Positions 1-9,370 of a DNA stretch of 26,602 bases are shown in pieces (the first letter of the stretch is position 1; the number at the start of each line of letters is the position of its first letter). Position numbers and translations under genes: made by a program. The DNA is from Tieghemiomyces parasiticus (taxonomy: Eukaryota; Kickxellomycota; Dimargaritomycetes; Dimargaritales; Dimargaritaceae): contig JANBPT010000671.1 of the NCBI GenBank assembly GCA_027575765.1, positions 1 to 26,602 on the forward strand, written 5' to 3'. Under the pieces are notes generated by a model. That model saw nothing but the letters and a program-made list of their open reading frames with translations. It was not told the origin of the DNA and did no database searches.

Positions 1-353
1 GCGAATACCGGGTTGTTGGGGAACGATCGGAGGAGGCCGTCCTCAATACCGATCCCATTTTGAGCTGCCACGATACCAGTTCGTTCGCTAACCAGCGGGG
101 CCACTACGTTGGCCGAGTTGACCAGGGAAGGAAAGGCCTTGGTACACAGGAAAACGTCATACGCTTGGTCTTGCTGCGCCGCATCCTCCACACTGCGCAC
201 CACACAGTCTGGGTGAAAGGTGTGGTCGCCAAAGATTGTGGAACGGATCTTGAAACCATTATGGTGAATGGCTTCATAATTGGAACGACAAACCGCCATG
301 ACATTGTGCCGGCCGGAGGCCTGAAGGCCAGAGTGGAACCAGTCTTCCCAGCA
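1..353 (-). CDS. Ketopantoate reductase (ApbA/PanE)-like protein, partial
   Basis: The minus strand stays open from 353 to the left edge and reads as the middle of a 2-dehydropantoate 2-reductase family protein. Visible family signatures are AVCRSNYEAI near the start, FGDHTFHPD and VVRSVEDAA in the middle, YDVFLCTKA (the strand before the substrate pocket) and AAQNGIGIEDGL followed by FPNNPVF at the edge. The family reduces ketopantoate to pantoate with NADPH on the way to coenzyme A, but fungi carry several paralogues and the true substrate is unknown. The frame is closed upstream by TAG at 356-354, which fits a 3' splice site (GTTAG) just before codon TGC at 353. The expected GxGxxG nucleotide-binding strand is not in this exon, and I did not find it in the next 350 bases upstream. 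The C-terminal helical domain lies beyond the window. Exon 1 may be far away, or the copy may be truncated. Confidence 0.72.
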
Positions 354-3017
354 CTAACTCAATGGAAAAACGATGAGCTCGATAAGGGGAGAATTAGACG
401 GGATTGTCATGGATAACTTTCTTTCGCCATATAATGGACAGCCATAAGAGTAACTGACCGGAGCTCGCAGTCATCAACCTACCTATAATCTAATTAAGTA
501 TTAGTAGTAAATTGTTCGCGAGCGGACCAGCGTCACGCTTGATCCAAGTAGAGCAGCGGCAAAAGGAGATGGGAAGACTGGCTCGTAGTGAAGAGATAGT
601 CGCAATGAAGAACGCATGCGGCTCGTGAGAGGGAAGAGCACCGTGGGCTGCAGCTAAAACGAGTAGAAGCGGGTGGAGTGAAGCATGGCTAGAGTTACCG
701 TTGATTAATCATAGACACTGGTTATATACAAGGCAAGTAGAACATATATAATTCTTGACCAAGGTATTGGGGAGATTCCAGTTTAATTGAAAAAGCCCGC
801 AAGCGTTTTGAAGCTATCAGATGATGGGGTTGAGAAAAATCAACCGAGTTTAAACTTCCTTCGAAAGAAGTGGGAGGCCTCTTCGTTGTCACTCCCCCCC
901 CATGCAGCTGCCAGGCCCGGTGAATATATTGATCTGTCTTTTTTTGTTTCCTAAAGGACGTCTGAGTGCAGCAGAAACTTTTAGCATCGATTTGAGCCGT
1001 GTAACTCGCGAGAGGCCCGCTTTGGTGACTAGGGTCGTGGTGGTACCTCTCCCTTTTCTATCCCCACTACGCTCTCCCTGGTCCTTCGGACATGACCTTC
1101 CGTGCAAGTCCTACTTACAGGTAAAGGGGGAATTATCAAGCTAAGATATTCGGGCCCAAACTGCAGTGTCGTCTACCGGACCCACCCGATAATTGTGTCG
1201 TCTGATAGATTAATAGACAAGCCTCTTTCATTTCTTAACCACATCTTTAAATATTCGCTTATGGTAGCTAGGTCTGTCTCTCGTTACAACCAGTGGTGCG
1301 TAGGTACCTAACAAGGGAGGTGAGCTACAGAAGCGAGTATTTCGGTACCGATAGAGAGAGCGCTCCGAAATGATACAGCCATCGCTCGAATAGCCCCCGA
1401 TAAACCTTGCTCGACCCTATCCTTGTCAAGAAGTATATTAACTGGCAGCTGGCAAACCTCTACGGCCTCTAAATGAGACCCAGGCCCAAAGTATGCATGC
1501 GTTTGACCAGTACTTGTCTCCTTGAAAGCCGTTCGTTGTCGGTTAAGGATGTAGCTGGGTTCTTATTGATTACAGGCATATACAGCCAGTTTGTTGGCAC
1601 AGCGCGTTTCCCTCCTCTGCGGATTACAACAGGCCAGAGCAACAGTCACTGGTAAGTTGAACGGCGGATTTGTGCCGATCTCTCCTACGAAAAACGCTGG
1701 CGATGTCAAACGTGTACCGGACGCGACTGGTTGCAGGAGGGCAACCAATTAGATCACACATGGGCCCTTCTGGAGTGTCGTGAATCCGCCTATATCCCAG
1801 TACCGGTCTACTGCGCGACCAACCGCTATCCGCGATAACGGGGGGTTCATCATCAAACCAGTGAATGCTTCTTCTGGTGTAACTAATACAACGTTAATAA
1901 GGGTTACCAGTGCTAGACATCATGGTAAACTATAACTGAATGCCAGCGCACTGAATAGCCTGGGGCCTGTAATTCGTCATCAGGTCGGTAAGCCAGCGTC
2001 GCCACCATAATACGGGGTCCTTGTGTAGGTAGTCGCCAGCCCATACGTCAGACCCAACGGATGGTGCTGGTGTCAACTAGCAACAATGGCCCTCTAAATT
2101 TCCCCATTTCCCTCCACGCTAGATTTGAGGTCCTTAGGGGTTTCCCAGCTCTCGCACCCCCATCGAATGGTGAGAGGCGACCCAAGGCCCCGTTGTTCCC
2201 GCTCTAGAGCCACTGCGCTCCGATACTGCCATGGACGCTCCGTAGTCGGCCGGTCGAATCAGTGGTTATCAGGGGCAGGGAATTCAGGGCTTTTTTCAGG
2301 GGGGGGTTTCCCTGGTCCTTTCATCCATCCTGGCTCAGCACCAACTGTTTCGTAAGGGTCGTTCCGGACTGCCCACTTGAGGGCCCAGTCACCTACAGAC
2401 TCTACCGTTCCAGTCCGCCGATTATCTACTGAACGACCAGCATGGCACTAATTTGCTGTTAGATTGGCAGGAAAGGGCAGTGTAGAATTTAATGGTACGC
2501 CAGGTGATGGCTACTAGGATCTCCCTCCCCCCTGGTCGGTGGCGGGGATAACGGTGGGCGGTGCAGGACCCCATTCCCATTTCCAATCCACTCTCCAAGC
2601 TCCGAATGGACTTGCGACCGAGTGGATCGATGGGCTACGACGGCCAGAGGAAGTTATGACTGCCGACTAGGTGGGCTAAATGAGGGGCATTGGAGTGGTA
2701 GTCAACAGTGACCCTGCGCCCAATTCTCTTGCTTAGTACGCCCTCTCTCCGCCTTAACGTTTTTACAACATGGAGGGGGGGAGGGTGGTTATCATTCCCT
2801 AAGGAGCGGTTTTCCGGGTAAGTGTGCGGGCATAAGTGCACCTCACGCGATACCTAAACTTTCTTCTACCGCGTTGGTGCGCACACAGACCAGGGGCAAG
2901 GGTCCAGTTCAATCAGCTACAGAGTGTCTGAGCGCACCAGTTCCTTTCTTCGTAGACGATCATCAACTGCCCTTATGGGGACACCCTAAAAAAGTTGGAA
3001 TGGCGCTAGTTATGGAT
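354..3017. other. Gene-empty region (no supported gene)
   Basis: About 2.7 kb with only short open frames, none with recognisable protein character, and no tRNA-like B box. It contains a run of 8 C at 894-901 and of 8 G at 2299-2306. The promoter and any first exon of the ketopantoate reductase-like gene should lie at the left end. The right end leads into the promoter of the secreted-protein gene. No element with clear termini was seen. Confidence 0.5.
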
Positions 3018-3026
3018 TATATAAAT
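3018..3026 (+). promoter_or_regulatory. TATA-like box upstream of the secreted acidic protein gene
   Basis: TATATAAAT lies 246 nt upstream of the ATG at 3272. The stretch between them is rich in C and T, as is common in fungal promoters and 5' leaders. If the box is used, the 5' leader would be about 200 nt. No experimental start site is known. Confidence 0.35.
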
Positions 3027-3271
3027 GTTAATTGTCCTATCTAAGGACTAGTTCTATTATCCAACCCAACATCCCCTTGCGCCTTTTAATGACCTCTTTC
3101 CCCTCAGCCTTGCCGCTTTTACAAGTTGGCCTTTTTTACGACCTCTTTACTTCCCTTAGCTTATTGGCCATAGTTGGCCATCGCCGACAAATTCCCACTG
3201 CTCACCTGCAACTCCATCTGCTTCTTGAGTAATCACCTCTCCTACCAAGTTACTGGCACGGCCCTCCCATA

Positions 3272-4345
3272 ATGAAGGTCCGTTTCTCAGTCCTTCTGGC
3301 CGTCCTGGCCCTCACGGTCGTCTGTGCTCAGCCCGTCCACCGCCGCTCCCCAGCTAGTGGTGGTCAAGGCGCGGGTAACCCCAATTCTGAGAGTGGGGAC
3401 CGCCGTGTTAATTTTCTCAGCGATGAGAATTCTGACATTGATAGCGCCGACACGTCGAGTGGGCTCTCCATTAATACTCCTGACGCTCCGGACCAGCAGC
3501 CCCAGGAGCCTGCCGACGATACTCCGGGGGAGGTCCGTGAGATCATGGCCCAGGATGTCGATTTCACGGACGTTCCCGCCGACGCCGACGAAATGAGCGC
3601 CAGCCCCGCCCCCGCCACTTCGGCAGAAGGGCCGGATGCCCCAACAACGCCAGAGCAGCAGTCTGACTCTAATCTTACGGAAATGGAACCCACTGCTGAG
3701 ATGGATCCCCAGAATTCCGCTTCCCAGGGGGAAGCGCCCGAGCAGGACACCGGTGTCAACCATAGTGACGACGACGGCAATTCTATCCAGCTTATGGTTG
3801 TCCCTGCCTCCTCGGACCACCCTGCCGAAGCTCCCGTGGAGGAGTCCGTCGGCCAGTCCGACCGTAATCAAAACTTAATCGATCTAAATCCCCTGGCAGA
3901 GCCTGGCCTCGGTGACCAAAACGGTAACGACGGCAAGCCCCACTTGATTGAACTGACGGAGACTTCGGACACCAATTCCGATTCCAACCCCACTTCCACC
4001 ACTCCCGAGGAGGCGGATACAGCTGCTATATTTGCCGCTGAACCTGCTCCCTCCCCATCGCCCGAGGTTAAGTGGGACGATAGCAGTGTCTCCAATTTCG
4101 ATTCGATGCTGGATTCATTGGACACCAAGGTGGGTGACGTTTCCGATGCCACTATTCACCGGCGCCCCGACAAGGGGAGAAATGGCGGTAATCAGGGCAG
4201 GCAGCAGCACAACCAACGTCGGCAGTTCTCTAGTGATGTTCCCACTCCGTTCCCCAGCGGCGCCCAGAGCACTAGCCAAAGCGGGGATAACCTTTGGTGC
4301 GTCATGTCTAGCAGCCAGGAAAACGGCATCATTTGCCAATCCTGA
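3272..4345 (+). CDS. Secreted acidic, disordered Ser/Asp/Pro/Glu-rich protein
   Basis: A 357-residue protein in one exon from an ATG. Residues 1-19 form a classic signal peptide (MKVRFSVLLAVLALTVVCA, likely cleaved before Gln20). The mature protein is almost entirely low-complexity and strongly acidic, rich in D, E, S, P, T, N and Q, with no recognisable fold, so it is probably extracellular or wall-associated. Dibasic pairs near residues 24-25 and 44-45 and in a basic patch around 297-318 (HRRPDKGR, QRRQ) resemble Kex2-type processing sites. Two short similar blocks, QNLIDLNPL and PHLIELTET, occur in the middle. The C-terminus ends with two cysteines (343 and 355), the only ones outside the signal peptide, which could form a disulfide-closed tail. 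Nothing shows an enzymatic role. An AATAAA follows 100 nt after the stop. The gene faces the HIT hydrolase tail to tail. The reading frame is very likely real; the function is unknown. Confidence 0.82.
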   Translation: MKVRFSVLLAVLALTVVCAQPVHRRSPASGGQGAGNPNSESGDRRVNFLSDENSDIDSADTSSGLSINTPDAPDQQPQEPADDTPGEVREIMAQDVDFTDVPADADEMSASPAPATSAEGPDAPTTPEQQSDSNLTEMEPTAEMDPQNSASQGEAPEQDTGVNHSDDDGNSIQLMVVPASSDHPAEAPVEESVGQSDRNQNLIDLNPLAEPGLGDQNGNDGKPHLIELTETSDTNSDSNPTSTTPEEADTAAIFAAEPAPSPSPEVKWDDSSVSNFDSMLDSLDTKVGDVSDATIHRRPDKGRNGGNQGRQQHNQRRQFSSDVPTPFPSGAQSTSQSGDNLWCVMSSSQENGIICQS

Positions 4346-4444
4346 AGGCGAAAGATTTGTCGCTTCGTCCAGTTCTCTGTAGAAGTTGATGTTTAACATC
4401 CCCTTGTATATACCATATGTTGTTGATGGTAACGTCATCCGTAT

Positions 4445-4450
4445 AATAAA
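4445..4450 (+). terminator. AATAAA poly(A) signal of the secreted protein gene
   Basis: Exact AATAAA on the plus strand, 100 nt after the stop codon at 4345. It fits a 3' end near 4460-4480. The convergent HIT gene has its own signal on the other strand 50 nt further on. Confidence 0.5.
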
Positions 4451-4500
4451 CGACCTCTCAATCTTTAGTGTGATGGGCGTGGTGCATTCAGGCGTTTCCA

Positions 4501-4506
4501 TTTATT
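4501..4506 (-). terminator. AATAAA poly(A) signal of the HIT hydrolase gene
   Basis: TTTATT on the plus strand reads AATAAA on the minus strand, 114 nt after the stop of the HIT gene at 4620. Together with the plus-strand signal at 4445-4450 it puts both transcript ends in the same 50-nt interval. Confidence 0.5.
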
Positions 4507-4619
4507 AGTAATGCGGGCCATGACCCTGTTGGCCAAAGCGGCGCGGCTGTGGCAGTCGGAGGTTGGGTGTAATCGCGACGAGTGCCAGATGGAATTCAGG
4601 CGGTCTAGTTGTACCTTAT

Positions 4620-5173
4620 TTAGAGCTTGTTAATGATGCTCTCCTGGACGGCCTTCAGCTCATCCTTATCGGTGGACTTGGCGGGCCAACCGATACCCAA
4701 GCCTTCACGCTCGTTGGGCTTAGGGATCACGTGGAAGTGAACGTGGGGCACCTCCTGGTGGGCCAGGCGGCCGTTGTTCTGCAGGATGTTGTAGTTTTCG
4801 GAGCCTAAGGCGGTGGCGATCTTCTTGGCCACGGGCAACAGGTCAGCCAAGTATTCATCCGGGACCTCGTGCAGCTTCTCGGCGTGGAATTTGGGGATCA
4901 CTAGGGCATGGCCCTTGGACAGCGGACCGATGTCCAGGAAGGCGAAACTAGGGAGGGTAAGTATGGGAGGCGTGTGAGGAGGGGAGGATGAAGGGGGTAA
5001 GTAAGTGAGCCCAAGAGGGAACAGCCCAGGCCGGCGGGACCGTCTATCGAAAAACCCCGCTCGCAGACTGGTAGGCGAATGGACATCGCGGTTTACCTCA
5101 ACTCCGTCTCCAGGAGTTTGGCGGAAGGGATCGCGCCCTTGACGATCTTGCAGAAGAGGCAGCTGCTGGCCAT
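4620..5173 (-). CDS. HNT1: HINT1-type HIT-family nucleotide hydrolase
   Basis: Two exons, 5173-5097 and 4947-4620, encode 134 residues, close to the usual 125-140 for HINT1. Exon 1 begins MASSCLFCKIVKGAIP, with the CxxC typical of the family, and stops in phase 2 at a GTAAAC donor (5096). The 149-nt intron ends in CTAG, and Ser26 is rebuilt across the junction. Exon 2 continues FAFLDIGPLSKGHALVIPK and carries NNGRLAHQEVPHVHFHVIPK, where His94, His96 and His98 are the HxHxH triad; the middle or last His is the nucleophile region. The family hydrolyses purine nucleoside phosphoramidates such as adenosine 5'-phosphoramidate and AMP-lysine, releasing AMP, usually as a homodimer in cytosol and nucleus. 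The open frame extends upstream through the intron to 5288, but that reading lacks family motifs, so the ATG at 5173 is preferred. Both the splice model and the identity are well supported. Confidence 0.94.
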
Positions 5174-5346
5174 GGCGACAAGAGGATACCAAAAGGGATA
5201 GAGAGGGTGAGGGTATAAAGGATAAATAAATGAAGTGAAAGGGCGAGAAGTAAATGCGTCGGAGAGCGGAGTAACAAGTGACTGTCAAGGAAGAAAGGTG
5301 CGGGAAGCGGGCTTATGGTGTGGAGTCGTCCTAACGGAGCTTTGGG

Positions 5347-5646
5347 TTAATCACGGTGGCCTGGATCAGTGCCGTGGGTGATAGGGGCCGTACCAACACG
5401 TGGGTTTCGCTGGCACAGGGTGGTTAGGCGTCGGCAGCATTCCCTTCTCCCACCCGAGCCACCGTGAGCTCCCAAACCTGGCCCGCTCGGCGCATGGCTA
5501 GCGTGTCGTGGCGCATAAACGTGCAGACCTGGGATCACCATCTCCGTTTCGTCGTCACTGGATAGCATGCGGTTCAATGCGGGAGGAGCGTGGCGATGGC
5601 GCACCAGCGTCGTCGATACTTGACGGTTACCAGCGATTCCAATCAT
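5347..5646 (-). CDS. Doubtful small ORF, 99 aa, unknown function
   Basis: An ATG-started minus-strand frame of 99 codons. It begins MIGIAGNRQVSTTLVRHRHA, continues through an acidic SSDDETEM stretch, then becomes rich in Gly, His, Arg and Pro. No domain, signal peptide or membrane segment is seen. The argument for a gene is position: it sits 172 nt after the tetraspanin stop and 173 nt before the HIT start, on the same strand, like a normal compact spacing. Against it are its short length, GC-rich composition in which chance frames are common, a G-run immediately upstream of the ATG, and no recognised homologue. A GT...AG pair in the second half could remove a short intron and keep the same last codons. 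It could equally be only leader and promoter DNA of the HIT gene. Confidence 0.25.
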   Translation of the reverse strand: MIGIAGNRQVSTTLVRHRHAPPALNRMLSSDDETEMVIPGLHVYAPRHASHAPSGPGLGAHGGSGGRRECCRRLTTLCQRNPRVGTAPITHGTDPGHRD

Positions 5647-5818
5647 GGGGGGGGGACAGGGGGTGAGTAGCGTATAGTGGATTTATGTATTACGTGCACG
5701 AATAAGGCAGGCGTAAGCGGGATGGGCTTTAGTCCGCGCCGGTATTGCGGGACGGGGGCAGCAGAACAGATGGCGAGCACAGCCGGATAGAAAGACGAAG
5801 AGACCCGTCGACTCCGTT

Positions 5819-6538
5819 CTAGCGTGGAAACAGAGCCGGGCCGGACGGTTCGGGGACCGGCATGGTGATGTGCTCGGACTCTTCAATCTCCTGGATGCGG
5901 CTGTAGCCCGGTCGTAGGGTGTTGGTCTCGCCGTGGCCAGTGCGCCACCGACGCACGTCGTACCAGACCGTGATACAGTGGTACAGTGCTAGAAGGTTGG
6001 CGAACCACAGTAGGCCAATCTGGGCCGACTGATGCACTTCCTCGAGGACCGGGCGACACGGATGGCCATACCCTAGGGCCGGGTTCTTGTGACAAGGTGT
6101 GCCCTGCTTGCCCGTGTTGGGCGGCACGGCCTTGTCCCTCGGAGTGCGAAACCCGCAGCACTGGTGGCGATGTTCCAGGGTGCGGAGGTGGGCAGGGTCC
6201 TCTGCAAAGTACTGGCCCCAGTAGTACTCGAGCAGCACGGCCTGCCAGGCCAGAGCCGCACCAGCCAAGGCATCAATGGCAACGGTGGCACCGATGGCGA
6301 GGGCCGAGGTGAGAATGGGCTTGCAAAGAAGCCGGCCGGTCACGCTGACGCCAGCAGCCGTCAGGAGGAGGAAGAACCCGGCACGCGGGACCAGCTCGTC
6401 ACTGAGACGGATGGCCTGGACCAGAGCAAACAGGGCCACTGCTCCCGGGTACGCCACACCAAACGTGGCCGCCAGGCCGGGGCGGAGGGCGGTCAGGGAA
6501 CCGCTCCATTGGTGAAGCTGAGCGTGGGCAGCGTCCAT
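5819..6538 (-). CDS. Tetraspanin-like four-pass membrane protein
   Basis: A 239-residue protein in one exon, starting at the ATG at 6538 (A at -3 and G at +4, a good context). The frame extends 22 codons further, but only to a TTG, so that part is excluded. Four hydrophobic segments lie at about residues 22-43, 52-72, 76-100 and 172-195. Between the third and fourth is a loop of about 70 residues containing CCG (Cys127-Cys128-Gly129) plus Cys149 and Cys161, the four-cysteine large extracellular loop that defines tetraspanins. The C-terminal tail is cytosolic and acidic to polar. Tetraspanins organise partner proteins in the plasma membrane; fungal ones such as Pls1 and Tsp2/3 have roles in polarised growth and penetration structures, but I cannot assign this one to a subgroup. 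A TATA-like box lies about 100 nt upstream. Confidence 0.78.
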   Translation of the reverse strand: MDAAHAQLHQWSGSLTALRPGLAATFGVAYPGAVALFALVQAIRLSDELVPRAGFFLLLTAAGVSVTGRLLCKPILTSALAIGATVAIDALAGAALAWQAVLLEYYWGQYFAEDPAHLRTLEHRHQCCGFRTPRDKAVPPNTGKQGTPCHKNPALGYGHPCRPVLEEVHQSAQIGLLWFANLLALYHCITVWYDVRRWRTGHGETNTLRPGYSRIQEIEESEHITMPVPEPSGPALFPR

Positions 6539-6638
6539 AGTTATGGTAATATCGTAGTAAATAGAAATTTGAATCAAGGCAGCGTGGTATGTAGGGAGCT
6601 GCAATTGTGGTAGGGCCGCGGGTGTGTTACAGCGAACG

Positions 6639-6645
6639 TATATAT
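6639..6645 (-). promoter_or_regulatory. TATA-like box upstream of the tetraspanin gene
   Basis: TATATAT on either strand, 101 nt upstream of the ATG at 6538. A start site about 30 nt downstream would give a leader of roughly 70 nt and would exclude the TTG at 6604 as a useful start. Assigned by position only. Confidence 0.4.
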
Positions 6646-7019
6646 TCTGGTCGTAGTTGACCAGGTGTGGGGGCCTGTGAGGGGTAAGGATGTAATAGAA
6701 TCAACCCAGGCAAATGCTGGTTATTCGGATAGACCAAAAATGGGTGACTGATAAAAGGCGTTTTCCTCTTTACAGGTTCATGGGGACACAAGGAGAACGT
6801 CAAAGGAAACGAATACCAGTATTAAAACGGAATGGGCAGCCCGAGGAGTTTGTAAGGAGATGTTCAAGTACAATTACGACGGGGCGTATATCTTGAGTAG
6901 GGGAGCAACTAGAAGAAAGACCGAGCTGAGTAACGAAACAGTATTTATAACACACTTAACGATTCTACAATTATGGGCGATTCGTCGTCTTTAAATAGGT
7001 GTGGTTGGAGTGATGACGC

Positions 7020-7088
7020 GAAACCGTTTGGTGTAGCTTGAGATGCTTGGTTCTGGGGACTTTTCTCCCTGAGGAGGAGGACCCCAAA
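7020..7088 (+). repeat. Dispersed direct repeat, long copy
   Basis: GAAACCGTTTGGTGTAG at 7020-7036 is followed, after 17 nt, by TGGGGACTT and later GACCCCA (7080-7086). The second copy at 7394-7426 has the same order of blocks with both spacers missing. TGGGG and CCCCA can pair, and CTCC/GGAG inside can form a smaller stem. The relationship looks like one unit that suffered internal deletions in one copy. Confidence 0.5.
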
Positions 7089-7127
7089 TTGAGCCGAGTT
7101 TACATCCAAAGTCGAAAGGCCGCCGCC

Positions 7128-7151
7128 TTATTTCCCAAAGGATGGGAATAA
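7128..7151. repeat. Short inverted repeat
   Basis: TTATTTCCC at 7128-7136 faces GGGAATAA at 7144-7151 across a 7-nt loop, pairing except for one bulged T. It lies between the two direct-repeat copies. No function is known. Confidence 0.45.
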
Positions 7152-7180
7152 TCCGTGATGGAAGTTGGGGGATACTATCA

Positions 7181-7234
7181 GGAAGGCGGATTCTTAAAAG
7201 GAGGCGGCTTCTTAAAGGTAGGCGGCTTCCTTGG
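7181..7234 (+). repeat. 18-bp tandem repeat, three imperfect copies
   Basis: Three consecutive 18-nt units at 7181-7198, 7199-7216 and 7217-7234 share the core GGCGGNTTCTTAAA; the third unit diverges at its end. Non-coding minisatellite-like array. Confidence 0.6.
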
Positions 7235-7393
7235 ATAAGAGGGCGTCCTGGGGTGCACCTCTGTTACACTATCAAACTGCGTAGGGCTGTGGACGAGTAG
7301 GCTACGATTACATCAAATATTGAAGGAAATGATAAATTGTTCACATTGCTAATAGATGATACGGCAGGTCATTCGCCTTGAGATTGGTGTCAG

Positions 7394-7426
7394 GAAACCA
7401 TTTGGTGTAGTGGGGACTTGACCCCA
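7394..7426 (+). repeat. Dispersed direct repeat, short copy
   Basis: GAAACCATTTGGTGTAG (7394-7410) matches the block at 7020-7036 in 16 of 17 positions. It is followed directly by TGGGGACTT and GACCCCA, which form a compact hairpin. A run of 10 C begins 5 nt later. Confidence 0.5.
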
Positions 7427-9370
7427 ACTTCCCCCCCCCCGTGATGAGCCGTAAGACTAGCAAGCCAGGCGTAGGTTGAATGACGTTGTGTATATCCCTT
7501 GCGGGTACTTACGCTGGGAATCTTCCCAAGTGTCGTGTAAACCTACTGGCTACTTGCAGGGAGGGGGTTGCTGCGTCGCCGTTTTCATTACCTTTTGGGG
7601 GCAGGTCCACCACTACAATATAGCTGGCATCAGGTCTGATGCTCAAGGGATGAAGCAGGACCACTGTATGACTTGGTATGTCGGAAGTTGCTGGGAGAAG
7701 AACAGACTATCGGTGGTGGCGGAACGGGAGAATACTGATGCTGCCGACCACACTAGTAAGCGGTGTAAACACGGAGGGTCACAGGCATCATTATCATTTA
7801 TGTCGAAGAGTATAAGGCTATTACGATCAGGGGTGAGTCTAGCCCCAGGTAGGGTAAGTCTACAAGGGATGAAAGTGGGCCCGTATGCTCCATCCTCGGG
7901 CGTCACTGAGTCAAATCGGCCAGTGCTCTGATAGCGGGGGCACAGTCGGTTAACCTTCCCTCATATGTCCCCTACTCGTCGCTCTCAGTCCACCCCGTTC
8001 CCCTACACGCTACTACGGGTGGGCAAGCCGCGCCTGAATGCTGCCCTTGTGTCGTCCGCTGTTATCCCCCCACACACTTCTTGTCTTCAACAACTGAAAC
8101 CCCCTGTTCCCCGCTGGAATGGATGCGCCCTTTCCACAACCAAGCTAGTTGCGACCCTGCTGCCTACCTTGCCTCGAGGCACAGTGCCGACTGGTCCTAT
8201 TCTAGGAGCATCGCCGGGATGACCAACCCCTCCACACCGTATCTCGCCGGTAAGGTGCCATCCGACATGTGTTATTCTATGTCGACTCACCCCTCCTCTG
8301 CACTCCTCGTTTCCCAGGCTGCAAGGCATGTGCTTCCCGGCGTGCTGGAGTCCCTTATCGGAAAGCCCTATAATGGCTCGCCATATTCCCTTTCATAACG
8401 ATTATCACTGGTATACGTATTGCCCTGGTGATATCGACACCGGCCGGCTTCCATATTGGCGAGCAGCCCAGGTAACGGTGCCCCCACCAATTATATTCTA
8501 TGCAAGCACTCGAAAGGAATGGGAAGGGGAGGATGGGATATGGCCGATTGCGGACGTGTGACCTGGCCGTGTCGACATGCCTGTCCAGGTCGCCGTCTAT
8601 CGGTGGATAAGGCTCCGTCCTTCGTTCGCCACGTCGCACAGAGCATGGTCGAGTGGGAGGGGCGTGGTTTTCGCATCGACTCTCAGGGGCTGTGGCGTCC
8701 GATGCTGCACCCACGGGACCGAGGGGGGGAACACGGGCGATTGTCTCACGCAAATAGACTGCTTTATTGGTCTGACCGCCAATCACATGTGGGCGTGGCG
8801 ACGATACCCGTTTTCATTATTGTCTAGGAAGGTGTGGGTGGATGAAACGCCTCAAGAGAAAAAAACAAATGTGACATTGCCGTCGCCGCGCCCACTGCCG
8901 AGTGTGGCAACGTCCAGTGTCCTGATTGTCCACTAGGACGTTCAGTGGAACGGCGCGGTCGACAGCCTCCGCGGCTACGGATCGGAGCCTGGTTAGCGAT
9001 CGAGGTTGAAGAAGCCAGGATCGCAAACGGGACCACCTGGCCTCGTCCGCCATACACGCCAACGGACTCTAGTGAATCCAGTAGTGGGGAACGAGGGGGT
9101 CCAACCGTGGCCAATTGAATTCCTCCCTCTTAGCCATGCATAAAACATTGCGGATCAGGTCCTCTCCATGGGCCTGTACCAGAGCAGTGTTATCTGCAAT
9201 GTGCTGCGAGCTGTAATCCCTCTTTTCTGCCACTCCCTCCCCCTTCATCGATTCACCCGCTACATAAGCCACCGCCCACGTCCCCCGTTCCTTGCCTTAT
9301 CCATTTAACGCTAGTATCCTCCGCCAAATATCCATCCACCTACCCCGCCACCAATCGTATCCGTCACGCC

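Larger units (their letters stand above)
6647..9370. other. Gene-empty region with a patch of short repeats
   Basis: About 2.7 kb between the divergent tetraspanin and oxidase genes. Open frames here are short, mostly start at non-ATG codons, and overlap on both strands, as expected by chance in GC-rich DNA. The only structure seen is the repeat patch at 7020-7426 and a run of 10 C at 7431-7440. A 67-codon minus frame at 9069-9272 has a protein-like composition but no recognised match. Confidence 0.45.

Noticed and set aside
3287..3871. 194-codon minus-strand frame inside the secreted-protein gene
   Set aside because: The plus frame has an ATG, a signal peptide and coherent composition; the minus frame has no motif and arises from the biased codons.
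5097..5288. Longer N-terminus for the HIT gene by reading through the intron
   Set aside because: That reading has no HIT features, while the ATG at 5173 in another frame gives the conserved CLFCKIVKG start and splices exactly to exon 2.
6539..6604. 22 extra N-terminal residues for the tetraspanin
   Set aside because: They begin with TTG, not ATG, and the first ATG at 6538 has a good initiation context.
7476..7931. 151-codon plus-strand frame in the gene-empty region
   Set aside because: It begins with TTG, has no recognisable domain, and a frame of this length is expected by chance about once or twice in a window of this size.
8355..8786. 143-codon minus-strand frame
   Set aside because: No ATG near a sensible position, no motif, and overlapping frames of similar length on the other strand.
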